From the NCBI GenBank assembly GCA_900474095.1, contig UCOA01000070.1:1-34988 (forward strand): a stretch of DNA of 34,988 bases. The letters run 5' to 3'. The notes under the pieces are model-generated. The model was given only the letters and a program-made list of their open reading frames with translations, was not told the DNA's origin and searched no databases. Below, in pieces: positions 1 through 7,185 of this stretch. Both the position numbers and the translations under genes were made by a program. The DNA is from Hyphomicrobiales bacterium. Its GTDB lineage: Bacteria; Pseudomonadota; Alphaproteobacteria; Rhizobiales; Rhizobiaceae. Positions within the stretch are counted from its first letter, which is position 1. Every line of letters begins with the position of its first letter.

Positions 1-1
1 A

Positions 2-106
2 GAATCGACCCGCCTCAAGGCCCTGCAGACGCAGCAGCAGCTCGGCATCCAGGCTCTCTCGATCGCCAACTCCAACTCCGAAAACATCCTCTCGCTCTTC
101 CGTTAA
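2..106 (+). CDS. Flagellin, C-terminal end (5' part outside window)
   Basis: This is the last 34 codons and TAA stop of a flagellin whose beginning lies before the window. The residues (ending [11 protein letters not shown]) nearly copy the end of the complete flagellin downstream (ending TNSENILRLFQQ). They belong to the conserved C-terminal D0 helix that packs inside the filament core and carries the export and polymerisation surface. Tandem flagellin genes are normal in Rhizobiaceae, where filaments are built from several subunits. A strong terminator follows directly, so this gene ends its own transcript. Which paralog it is (flaA, flaB or flaD) cannot be told from 34 residues. Confidence 0.93.
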   Translation, partial: ESTRLKALQTQQQLGIQALSIANSNSENILSLFR

Positions 107-128
107 TCGGATCGGCGAAAGCGACAAA

Positions 129-154
129 GCCGGCGGTGTCAATCAACCGCCGGC
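129..154 (+). other. Second inverted repeat behind the upstream flagellin
   Basis: GCCGGCGG (129-136) and CCGCCGGC (147-154) form a perfect 8-bp stem with a 10-nt loop, without a T tract. It sits between the stop codon and the terminator. It may stabilise the 3' end of an abundant flagellin mRNA against 3'-exonucleases; that role is inferred. Confidence 0.55.
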
Positions 155-164
155 CATCCAACAG

Positions 165-192
165 GCCGCGCCCGCAAAGGGCGCGGCTTTTT
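165..192 (+). terminator. Rho-independent terminator after the upstream flagellin
   Basis: A perfect 9-bp GC-rich stem (GCCGCGCCC at 165-173 and GGGCGCGGC at 179-187) with a 5-nt loop is followed at once by five T residues (188-192). It lies 58 nt after the flagellin stop. This is the clearest intrinsic terminator in the window, and it separates the two flagellins into independent transcripts. Confidence 0.88.
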
Positions 193-437
193 GCGTTCCT
201 GCATCCTGGCCGTCGCTCATCTTAACGATTCAGCAATTCAGATTTATTTTTGTTCATTTTCATTACCCACTTGCTAACGCCATTAATGGTTTGTTAACCA
301 TGTGATCGTTAAGTGTTCGTTAAGAGCGATAGGCTGTCCTTGGGCTAAACATGGGGCAGTTTGCATGACGCTGGTCCCGTCGCTGCCGGTCATCAATCCG
401 GAATGTTCCGTTTAAATTCGAACTGGGGCAATGACCA
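193..437 (+). promoter_or_regulatory. Promoter and leader region of the second flagellin
   Basis: Between the terminator and the flagellin ATG (438) there is no gene. The segment about 230-325 is markedly AT-rich. It holds GTTAAC at 293-298 and two copies of TCGTTAAG at 306-313 and 317-324, exactly 11 bp apart, the spacing OmpR/PhoB-type activators use for direct-repeat boxes. The flagellar activator Rem, encoded downstream, is of this type, so these are candidate Rem sites (inference). The last 100 nt probably form the mRNA leader, which is where FlbT acts on flagellin mRNA in Caulobacter. GGGG at 425-428 is the only ribosome-binding candidate. No clear sigma-28 type promoter was seen. Confidence 0.5.
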
Positions 438-1403
438 ATGACCAGCATCCTTACCAATTCCGCGGCAATGGCCGCTCTCCAGACATTACGTTCGATCAAC
501 ACCAACATGGAAGACGTGCAGAGCCGCATTTCCTCCGGCTATCGCGTCGAGACCGCAGCGGACAACGCCGCCTACTGGTCGATCGCGACCACGATGCGCT
601 CCGACAATGCTGCGCTGTCGACCGTCCAGGATGCGCTCGGGCTGGGCGCCGCGAAGGTCGATACATCCTATGCCGGCATGAGCTCGGCCATCGAGGTCGT
701 CTCCGAGATCAAGGCAAAGCTCGTCGCTGCGCGCGAACCGGGCGTCGACAAGACCAAGATCAACAAGGAACTCAGCGAGCTCAAGAACCAGCTGGCATCG
801 GCCGCCGAATCAGCCTCCTTCTCGGGCGAGAACTGGCTTTACAACGACAGTGGCACCCCGGCCGGCATCAAGCAGGTCGTTGCATCCTTCAACCGATCGA
901 CGAACGGCACCGTTTCGGTCTCGACCCTGGACTACGATACCGCCTCGTCGATCCTGATCGACATGGACGACGCGCAGTTGGGCCGCCTGACCCAGGACGT
1001 CGCGGTTGTCCAGCCATTTGGCCCGTCGACGGCCGATGCGACTTACTTCCTGATCGACGCGGGCTCCACGACGCCTGCGGCTGGTAGCGAAATCACGCTC
1101 GACGCTACGACCAGCGAGGACAACATCGATGGCATGATCAGCGCCGTCGATGCGATGCTCAGCAATCTGACCGATGCCGCATCGACCCTCGGCGCCATCA
1201 CCAGCCGCATCGACATGCAGGAAAACTTCGTCGCCAACCTGATGGACGTGATCGACAAGGGTGTCGGCCGTCTTGTGGATGCCGACATGAACGAGGAATC
1301 GACCAGGCTGAAGGCGCTGCAGACGCAGCAGCAGCTTGGCATCCAGGCCCTCTCGATCGCCAATACCAACTCCGAAAACATCCTGCGCCTGTTCCAGCAG
1401 TAA
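438..1403 (+). CDS. Flagellin (FlaC-type position)
   Basis: This 321-residue filament subunit is exported through the flagellar type III apparatus. The conserved N-terminal D0/D1 helices (about 1-135, beginning MTSILTNSAAMAALQTLRSI) and C-terminal D1/D0 helices (about 240-321, ending SENILRLFQQ) flank a short variable centre (about 150-230), so the outer domains are small. The stretch equivalent to the plant elicitor flg22 is about residues 29-50 and is strongly altered from the Pseudomonas version (for example SSGYRVETAADNAAYW). Rhizobial and Agrobacterium flagellins of this kind are known to escape FLS2 recognition. ATG 438 is preferred over the out-of-frame ATG at 431. By order (last flagellin before the motB operon) it matches S. 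meliloti flaC, but paralog letters vary between species. A 534-nt non-coding gap follows. Confidence 0.95.
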   Translation: MTSILTNSAAMAALQTLRSINTNMEDVQSRISSGYRVETAADNAAYWSIATTMRSDNAALSTVQDALGLGAAKVDTSYAGMSSAIEVVSEIKAKLVAAREPGVDKTKINKELSELKNQLASAAESASFSGENWLYNDSGTPAGIKQVVASFNRSTNGTVSVSTLDYDTASSILIDMDDAQLGRLTQDVAVVQPFGPSTADATYFLIDAGSTTPAAGSEITLDATTSEDNIDGMISAVDAMLSNLTDAASTLGAITSRIDMQENFVANLMDVIDKGVGRLVDADMNEESTRLKALQTQQQLGIQALSIANTNSENILRLFQQ

Positions 1404-1530
1404 GTCTGCTCTTACAGCGCCGGTGGGCATGTTCCGGGCACCGCCTTCTCGACTCATCGCCGCCCCTGTCTTGCGGGGCTGCGACCAAGTCTTTCCGCCG
1501 TGCCGCCGGTCATCGGTATGGCTGGAAACG

Positions 1531-1565
1531 GTTGGACCGCGCTCATTGCCCAAGCGCGGTCCAAC
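1531..1565 (+). other. Perfect 13-bp hairpin after flagellin
   Basis: GTTGGACCGCGCT (1531-1543) and AGCGCGGTCCAAC (1553-1565) are perfect reverse complements around a 9-nt loop. There is no T run, so a factor-independent terminator of the usual kind is not supported. An mRNA-stabilising end for the flagellin message or a Rho-associated 3' end fits better. Confidence 0.6.
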
Positions 1566-1632
1566 ATCTCATACCAGGCTTGATGACAGGCGCCTATCGT
1601 CGAGACTTGGGAATGCATTTCCGACCTACATT

Positions 1633-1648
1633 TTCGCGCAAGTTTGGC
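1633..1648 (+). promoter_or_regulatory. Shared motility 16-mer, copy 1 (before motB operon)
   Basis: TTCGCGCAAGTTTGGC is identical to 13571-13586 in the gap before flhA. Both copies are in non-coding DNA upstream of motility genes and face the same direction. A promoter core or activator site is inferred from that placement only. Confidence 0.45.
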
Positions 1649-1937
1649 TGGGTAGTCTCCAGCCGCAACCATCCTCGTCCGGGTTGCCAGCCAATATGAA
1701 TGTTGTGCTGCCGTTGTATGCGGCCTGCGCCCCCCGGGTTCTCCGGACGGCGAGCCGGTACGGATTGAAAATGTTCGGGCCGTGCGGCGTTGCCGTTCCG
1801 CGAGGTCCTGAAGGAGACATTCCGGAAGTGTCACAGTCTGTTGTTTTCAGGCCCGTCAGCCAAATGCTGCCCGCAACCGGGGAGGGGGCGGGTCAAGCCG
1901 TGACCGTAACGATGACCTGGGTCACGCGAGGCGACCG

Positions 1938-2594
1938 ATGAGCGCTTCCATTTCCCGCTATCTCAAGGATTTCAGCACTCCCAAGGCCGACCTCAAGATG
2001 GTTCCGCCGCGGTACTTCCCGGACCTCGATGATGATTTTCCAGCCGACGGTGCTTTCGCGATGAAGCAGCAGGCCGAACCGCAGATCGATATCGAGGCGG
2101 AGCGCCGCGACGCATTCGCGCAAGGCCGTCGTGAGGCGGAAGCCGAGCAGCTTTCCTCACACGCAACGGAAATCGCCGCGCTGAACGAGCGCCACGCTGA
2201 AGAGCTGGAGGCTATGCGCGTGCGCTGCGAGAATGAGATCGCTGCGATGATCTACGATCGCTTTTCCGACATGGCGTCCCAACTTGCCACCATGCTTTCC
2301 GACCAGACGGCGCATGTTTTGGCGCCGGTGATGGACGAGGTGCTGCAGCGCAAATCCGTCGACGACTTGGCGCGCACCATCACGCAATCTGTCGGCGCCG
2401 GCGAGGGAGCCAGGATCACCGTGAAGGGGCCTCTGGCGCTGTTTGAGGCCCTGAAGCGTCGTCTCGATGATGAAACACTGATCTTCCGCCACCAGGAAAC
2501 CACCGATATCGACCTTTCGGTTGAGTTCGACGATTCGATCCTGGTGACGCGAATGGCTGCCTGGGCGGACACCGTCAGGAAGGTGCTGGCATGA
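1938..2594 (+). CDS. Probable divergent FliH-like export-ATPase regulator
   Basis: This is a 218-residue soluble protein with no signal peptide or membrane segment. After a variable N-terminus (1-50) comes a charged Ala/Glu/Arg-rich coiled coil (about 52-110, starting EAERRDAFAQGRREAEAE, like the glycine-spaced repeat of FliH). A globular tail ends in a beta strand plus helix (IDLSVEFDDSILVTRMAAW) reminiscent of the FliH/YscL C-terminus that binds FliI. FliH holds the ATPase FliI in an inactive complex and delivers it to the export gate. The gene occupies the slot of an uncharacterised S. meliloti gene between flaC and motB. Its stop overlaps the motB start by 4 nt (ATGA), so the two are translationally coupled. 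The FliH assignment is by pattern, not by a search; gene reality is certain, function moderately likely. Confidence 0.85.
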   Translation: MSASISRYLKDFSTPKADLKMVPPRYFPDLDDDFPADGAFAMKQQAEPQIDIEAERRDAFAQGRREAEAEQLSSHATEIAALNERHAEELEAMRVRCENEIAAMIYDRFSDMASQLATMLSDQTAHVLAPVMDEVLQRKSVDDLARTITQSVGAGEGARITVKGPLALFEALKRRLDDETLIFRHQETTDIDLSVEFDDSILVTRMAAWADTVRKVLA

Positions 2595-3790
2595 GCGAGA
2601 ACGAGAACCATCACCACGGCAAGAACGAAATCATTATCGTCAAGCGTCATGGCGGCAACCATGACGGCCATCATGGCGGCGCCTGGAAAATCGCCTATGC
2701 CGACTTCATGACGGCGATGATGGCCTTCTTCCTCGTCATGTGGCTGATCAATGCGGCCAATCCGCAGACGAAGGCAGCACTTGCCTCCTATTTCAACCCT
2801 GTGCAACTGACCGATGCCAAGCCGTCCGAAAAGGGCGTCAAGCAACCGGCCAAGGACGCAAAGGGTGAAGAAGACCAGATGAAGTCCAAGGTCAACGGCA
2901 CGGAGACGAGGACGGGCGGATCGGCCAAGAACGGCGACGACCTGACGGCGACGTCGGGTGAAGAGACGCAGTATTCCGACGCCGATTTCTTCGAGAACCC
3001 TTATTCGGTCATGTCGGAAATCGTCAATGAAACCGGTAGGCAGGCCAATATCAGTGCCAAGGGCGACGGCGGCGCGTCGACCTCCGGTCCTGCGACCGGC
3101 GCCGAAGGCGGTGAGGCCTATCGCGATCCGTTCGACCCGGATTTCTGGACGAAACAGGTCGAACTGCAGGACGCGGTAAAGGGCGGAGACAGCCTCGAAG
3201 CCAAGGCGGGAGACGGGCCGGCCGATGCGCCGACGGAGACTGCCTTGGCCGCACAAGCTCAGTCGGACGCGCCGACGAAAGATCAGGCCGATCAGCTGGA
3301 AAAGGCCACGTCGGCAAAACCGGATGAAAACGCCGCCAAGGCGCTGAAGGCTGAAATCGAGAAGGAAATCGGCGGGTCTGCCGGCAAGCTGGCTGAAGGA
3401 TTGCTGGTGACGCCGACCGAGGGCGGGCTGCTTGTGACGATCAGCGAACAGGCAGACACGCCGATGTTCGGTGTCGGCTCGGCGGTGCCTGAGAGGGACA
3501 TGGTCGTCGCCATGGAGAAGATCGGCAGACTCTTGTCCGCACGCGCGGGCGCGATCGCCATCCGCGGCCATACCGACGGGCGTCCCTTCAAGAAGGGCGT
3601 CTACGACAATTGGCGGCTCTCGTCCGATCGGGCCCAGAGCGCCTATTACATGCTGGTTCGCGGTGGTCTCTCCGAAAGCCGCGTCAGCCAGATCAGCGGC
3701 TTCGCGGACAAGCGCCTCCAGGTTCCGAAGGATCCGCTGGCGCCGGCCAACCGGCGTATCGAAATCCTGCTGCAGACAGATCAGGGCTGA
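2591..3790 (+). CDS. motB: Flagellar motor stator protein MotB
   Basis: This 399-residue stator subunit pairs with MotA in the inner membrane to pass protons and turn the rotor. One membrane helix (about 34-53) carries the proton-binding aspartate D38 in AYADFMTAMM. A long Ala/Glu/Lys-rich periplasmic linker (about 65-255) precedes an OmpA-type peptidoglycan-binding domain (about 260-395) with the hallmarks IRGHTDGRPF, NWRLSSDRA and NRRIEIL. At about 400 residues it is longer than enteric MotB (about 308), as in S. meliloti, because of the linker that is thought to contact MotC. The cytoplasmic N-terminus is unusually His-rich, with seven His in the first 28 residues. It overlaps the upstream gene by 4 nt and lies 5 nt before motC. 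motA is not in the window. Confidence 0.96.
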   Translation: MSENENHHHGKNEIIIVKRHGGNHDGHHGGAWKIAYADFMTAMMAFFLVMWLINAANPQTKAALASYFNPVQLTDAKPSEKGVKQPAKDAKGEEDQMKSKVNGTETRTGGSAKNGDDLTATSGEETQYSDADFFENPYSVMSEIVNETGRQANISAKGDGGASTSGPATGAEGGEAYRDPFDPDFWTKQVELQDAVKGGDSLEAKAGDGPADAPTETALAAQAQSDAPTKDQADQLEKATSAKPDENAAKALKAEIEKEIGGSAGKLAEGLLVTPTEGGLLVTISEQADTPMFGVGSAVPERDMVVAMEKIGRLLSARAGAIAIRGHTDGRPFKKGVYDNWRLSSDRAQSAYYMLVRGGLSESRVSQISGFADKRLQVPKDPLAPANRRIEILLQTDQG

Positions 3791-3795
3791 CCGCG

Positions 3796-5109
3796 ATGCT
3801 GAAGGCGATCCGCAACCTCCTTCTTGGCGCCTGCGCCCTAGGGGGCCTTCCGGGCTTCGCGGCGCATGCCGGGGATCTGGAGGATCTGGCGCCCTACAAG
3901 ATGCTGCGTTCTTTGCAGTATATCCAGGATTCGATCGTTCTTGGGGACCATTCCGCCGCCGAGATGCAGCGTTTCATGCTCGGTGCAATCGACAAGCGCC
4001 TGCGGGCTGCGGACCCATCCGTTTTTGATGATCCGCGAAATGTCGACGCAGCCTTCATCTATGCGATGAGCGGCGGCAATCCCGAGACCCTGGCCTACCT
4101 TGCGGACCGCGATATCGAAGGAAATTTCGACAGCCGCGTCGTCGATGCGCTGAGCCACTACCTTGCCGGCAAGGGCGGGCTTATGGTCGAGAATCTCGAG
4201 AAGGCCATTCCGGAATACCGGAACGCGCGTATCGGCCCCTATCTCTATCTGGTTCTCGGCAATGGCACCGCGCAGCAGGACCCTGCCGCGTCGATGAAAT
4301 ATTATGATTGGGCGCGGTTGACGTCGCCGGGCACGAATATTGAAGAAGCTGCCTTGCGGCGATCGATCGCGTTGGCGACTCGGGGCCGCATGCCGGACAA
4401 GGGATTTGCCTATTCCCTGTCCTACGCGCGGCGCTTCCTGACATCTCCCTATGCCAGCCAGTTCGCTGATGTCTTCGTCGAATTGGCGGTCGCAACCCAC
4501 GGCGAAAGGACGGAAGGAAAAATCCAGGAAATTCTTGGTTTCATGGATAGACCCCGGCAGCGTGAAGTCTATCTGCGGATTGCCCGGCGCGCGGCAATCG
4601 GTGGCATGCAGGAGCTAGCGACACTTGCCTCAGAGCGCGCGCAAGCGCTTTCTGATACCGCTGATGCCGGTCCAAAGGCGCTGGCCGATCTCTATTCCGG
4701 GCTCGTCGGCGTTCCGTCCCAGGATATCCTTGAAGCGGTAAAGGGGATCAGCGCCATCCCTGACGCGGAGCTCTCTCCGCGTGACCGCGCGTTGCGCAAC
4801 GCAGCGACGGTCGTCGCGCAGGAAGTATTGCGTGCGCCGGATCCAGAAAGCCTGACGCAAGCATCTGATTCTAATATCCCTCTTCAAATCACGACGGAAG
4901 AAGGCGGCCTGGAGACGGGCAGCGGCGAAAGCCCATTTGCAGCGCCCGCGTCCGGGGCGGCGTCGAGTGCTGCGCAATCTGAGAAGACACAGGAGATGGC
5001 GGCGTCGGAGGCGAGCCCTCCTGATCCGGTTCTCGATGCGTTTCTGAGCACAGGTCGCTCGAAACTCGACGAGATCGATTCTCTCCTGAAGGGGGAACAC
5101 GAAAAATGA
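3796..5109 (+). CDS. motC: Periplasmic motility protein MotC
   Basis: This 437-residue secreted protein is typical of rhizobia. In S. meliloti MotC is periplasmic and needed for rotation, probably by steadying MotB. The N-terminus MLKAIRNLLLGACALGG is a Sec signal with a likely cut after AHA (residues 23-25). The mature part is helical, with Asp/Ala-rich stretches and a low-complexity tail (about 360-415). I start at ATG 3796, 5 nt after motB, although the frame stays open to 3610. The upstream part lies inside motB, and only the 3796 start gives a signal peptide and the family length. The stop overlaps the fliK start by 4 nt (ATGA). Confidence 0.93.
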   Translation: MLKAIRNLLLGACALGGLPGFAAHAGDLEDLAPYKMLRSLQYIQDSIVLGDHSAAEMQRFMLGAIDKRLRAADPSVFDDPRNVDAAFIYAMSGGNPETLAYLADRDIEGNFDSRVVDALSHYLAGKGGLMVENLEKAIPEYRNARIGPYLYLVLGNGTAQQDPAASMKYYDWARLTSPGTNIEEAALRRSIALATRGRMPDKGFAYSLSYARRFLTSPYASQFADVFVELAVATHGERTEGKIQEILGFMDRPRQREVYLRIARRAAIGGMQELATLASERAQALSDTADAGPKALADLYSGLVGVPSQDILEAVKGISAIPDAELSPRDRALRNAATVVAQEVLRAPDPESLTQASDSNIPLQITTEEGGLETGSGESPFAAPASGAASSAAQSEKTQEMAASEASPPDPVLDAFLSTGRSKLDEIDSLLKGEHEK

Positions 5110-6683
5110 CATTTGTGGACGACAGTCTTTCGGGCTCGGCCCCGATCCGCTCAACCAAGTCCGGCCCCAAGTCCGCCGGCAAGCAAAACGAAGCGGCTGC
5201 GGCGGGTCAGCGTTCGGCTTTCGAAAATGCCTTTGCCGATGCCGGCAAGAAAAAGCAGCCGATGATTTCGATCGGCGCAAAAACGGCGACGGAAACCGGC
5301 ACGCAGGCGCCGACGACCGCTGTCATCACGACCGATGCCCTCTCCAACGGTGATACAGTCGCGCTCGAGCTGGACAACTCGCTGTCCGTGCCTGGTTCGG
5401 CAGGTGACGGTGAGATGCAGTCTGCGCCAAGCACCACCAATGCCGCTTTCGGTTCGGCGGCGATGCTGATGCCGCACACCGGGGAAGAACCAACCATCGA
5501 ACCGGAGGCGTTCACGACTTCCGAGGGAAAAGGCCGCCTTCTGGCGTCCATCGGTCTCGCCAATCTTGGCTCGGATGCGACAGCCGAAGCGGGCCAGATT
5601 CCGGACGAGCGGGCTGGCGACAAGATCAAGGGCCACTTGAAGGATCAGAAGCTTTCGAAACAGAGCTTTTCCGGGGCCTCGGACAAGGAGTTGCAGCCGA
5701 ATTCGCAAGGCGCGGCCGATGCTGCGATGAACACGGCGCCCGCCGATGTCAGCCATCTGCTCGCGCTCCTTGGTGCCGCGCAGAAGCCGACGGATGCCGG
5801 TACGGTGCCGGCAGAAACGACCCCGGTCCTGTCCGAGTTCCAGGCACTGGCAGAGAGCGCCGGCAAGGCCAAGGCCGGTTCGAAGGATGCCGCAGCGGCG
5901 AAAGCGTCGGCCCGCTCGGCGACTGATGCAAGTGCTGTCGACAACGCCACGCAGGCGGGGTCCGGTCAGCTATTCCGTTTCGCCCGCGCCGATGGCAAGG
6001 GCCAGGCGGTATCCATGAGCCTCGCCTCGGATAGTGACAAGGGAGTTGTGACGAAGGATGCCGGCCCCGCGTCCACGACAGGTGCCAAGGCAGAAACCGT
6101 GACCGTTGTTGAAGCGCGCCGCTATCTCGGGCTAGCGCCTACCAGCAACGCGTCTACGGTAACGAGCCAGATCGCCGGCAATCGCGAATGGGCGAACGCA
6201 CTCCAGCCGAGCTCGGCGGTTTCGGCTGAGTTGACGGAGGCTTCTACCGGCAAGGTTCTCAATACGCTGAAGATCCAGATGCATCCGATCGACCTGGGCA
6301 CCGTGACGGCCACGTTGCGGCTCAAGGACGACGAATTGCACGTTGAACTGAAGGTGGAGACGGGCGACGCCTTCCGGCAGTTGAGCGACGATCAGGGTGC
6401 CATAGTGAAGGCGCTTCGCGCGCAAGGGTTCGCGGTCGATCAGGTTAGCATCGTCTTCAATGCCTCGGATGCCTCCAGCGGCAACAATACACAGCAGCAG
6501 CCGCAGCCCCAGACGGGTCAGCAGGACCGGGAAGCGGCCGGAGGCGGCCCCGCCCAGGACAGGGGCGAGCGCGATAATAGTGGTGGCGAGCAGCACGACA
6601 GCGGAAGGTGGACGAGGAATGAAGGTACGAGCAATGCGTCTACTGGTGCTGAGCTTAACCGGACTGGTGACGTCTATATGTAG
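5106..6683 (+). CDS. fliK: Hook-length control protein FliK (MotD)
   Basis: This is a 525-residue secreted ruler protein. About 380 residues of low-complexity Ala/Gly/Thr/Ser-rich sequence form the extended ruler. The compact flagellar hook-length domain (about 385-452, LNTLKIQMHPIDLGTVTATL through DQVSIVFN) follows; it interacts with FlhB to switch export from hook to filament. The C-terminus is Gln/Gly/Asp-rich. In S. meliloti the gene was first named motD and later recognised as fliK. It overlaps motC by 4 nt and runs about 50-65 nt into the next gene, so the whole motB operon is read as one coupled unit. High divergence outside the C-terminal domain is normal for this family. Confidence 0.93.
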   Translation: MTFVDDSLSGSAPIRSTKSGPKSAGKQNEAAAAGQRSAFENAFADAGKKKQPMISIGAKTATETGTQAPTTAVITTDALSNGDTVALELDNSLSVPGSAGDGEMQSAPSTTNAAFGSAAMLMPHTGEEPTIEPEAFTTSEGKGRLLASIGLANLGSDATAEAGQIPDERAGDKIKGHLKDQKLSKQSFSGASDKELQPNSQGAADAAMNTAPADVSHLLALLGAAQKPTDAGTVPAETTPVLSEFQALAESAGKAKAGSKDAAAAKASARSATDASAVDNATQAGSGQLFRFARADGKGQAVSMSLASDSDKGVVTKDAGPASTTGAKAETVTVVEARRYLGLAPTSNASTVTSQIAGNREWANALQPSSAVSAELTEASTGKVLNTLKIQMHPIDLGTVTATLRLKDDELHVELKVETGDAFRQLSDDQGAIVKALRAQGFAVDQVSIVFNASDASSGNNTQQQPQPQTGQQDREAAGGGPAQDRGERDNSGGEQHDSGRWTRNEGTSNASTGAELNRTGDVYM

Positions 6684-7185
6684 TGCGCAGGCAAACACCG
6701 GGATCTGTGAAAGCGAGATCACGGCGGCCGCAGCGAAATACCAGATTCCGGCAGGCATTCTTTATTCCGTCGGTCTGACGGAAACCGGCCGCAAGGGATC
6801 GCTCCAGCCTTACGCCATGAACATCGAGGGTAAGGCCTTTTTTGCCAACAGCGCGGACGAGGTGTTGCAGCGATTTGCTGCAGCCCGCGCGCAAGGAGCA
6901 AAGCTGATCGACCTCGGCTGCATGCAGATCAACTACCATTTCCACGGCGAAAATTTCGCCTCGCCCAACGAGATGCTGAACCCGAAAAAGAACGTCGAAT
7001 ACGCCGCCCGCTTCTTGGCCAATCTCCATGCAAGGCATGAGACCTGGACGATGGCCGTTGCCCGCTATCATGCCGGCCCCAACAATGACCCCGCGCAGAA
7101 AAAATATGTCTGCCGCGTAATCGCCAATCTGGTTGCTACAGGCTATGGAAAATGGACGTCAAACGCGTCGAATTTTTGCCAATAA
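6619..7185 (+). CDS. Flagellar lytic transglycosylase (SltF-like)
   Basis: This 188-residue secreted peptidoglycan-cleaving enzyme has a short signal peptide (hydrophobic about 8-22, likely cut after AQA) and a lysozyme-like SLT domain. The catalytic glutamate is E55 in VGLTETGRKG, followed by GCMQINYHF and ARYHAGPN. It probably opens the cell wall for the flagellar rod. FlgJ in this window has no muramidase domain, so this separate enzyme likely supplies the activity, as SltF does in Rhodobacter sphaeroides. ATG 6619 is kept because it gives a charged signal-peptide start. ATG 6634 has better-spaced AAGG (6622-6625) and may be the true start. Either start lies inside the fliK tail, giving an overlap of 50-65 nt. 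Confidence 0.9.
   Translation: MKVRAMRLLVLSLTGLVTSICSAQANTGICESEITAAAAKYQIPAGILYSVGLTETGRKGSLQPYAMNIEGKAFFANSADEVLQRFAAARAQGAKLIDLGCMQINYHFHGENFASPNEMLNPKKNVEYAARFLANLHARHETWTMAVARYHAGPNNDPAQKKYVCRVIANLVATGYGKWTSNASNFCQ

Larger units (their letters stand above)
1404..1937 (+). promoter_or_regulatory. 534-nt non-coding gap: flagellin 3' end and motB-operon promoter region
   Basis: No convincing gene lies here; the open frames are out-of-frame extensions or antisense shadows without family features. The first part holds a perfect 13-bp hairpin (1531-1565, listed separately). The 16-mer TTCGCGCAAGTTTGGC lies at 1633-1648 and recurs exactly in the gap before flhA, so it is a likely shared promoter or activator element of the motility regulon. 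The remaining 290 nt to the next start is a long potential leader. Just before ATG 1938 the sequence AGGCGACCG gives a weak ribosome-binding site. Confidence 0.5.

Noticed and set aside
352-366. GGGGCAGTTTGC before the flagellin as a third copy of the motility 16-mer
   Set aside because: It needs a gap and several mismatches to align with TTCGCGCAAGTTTGGC; too weak to claim.
431-1087. Overlapping + strand frame starting at ATG 431 inside the flagellin gene
   Set aside because: Arg-rich out-of-frame product; the flagellin frame at 438 is certain.
1404-1937. Possible small gene in the 534-nt gap
   Set aside because: The frames there are continuations from inside flagellin or antisense, lack a start with ribosome-binding sequence, and show no domain pattern.
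2116-2125. TTCGCGCAAG inside the fliH-like gene
   Set aside because: Only the first 10 bases match and it is in coding sequence with common codons, so chance is likely.
2252-3571. 439-codon - strand frame opposite the fliH-like gene and motB
   Set aside because: Arg-rich low-complexity shadow; both + strand genes are supported by coupling and motifs.
3610-3795. N-terminal extension of motC
   Set aside because: It lies inside motB, gives no signal peptide and exceeds the family length; ATG 3796 gives both.
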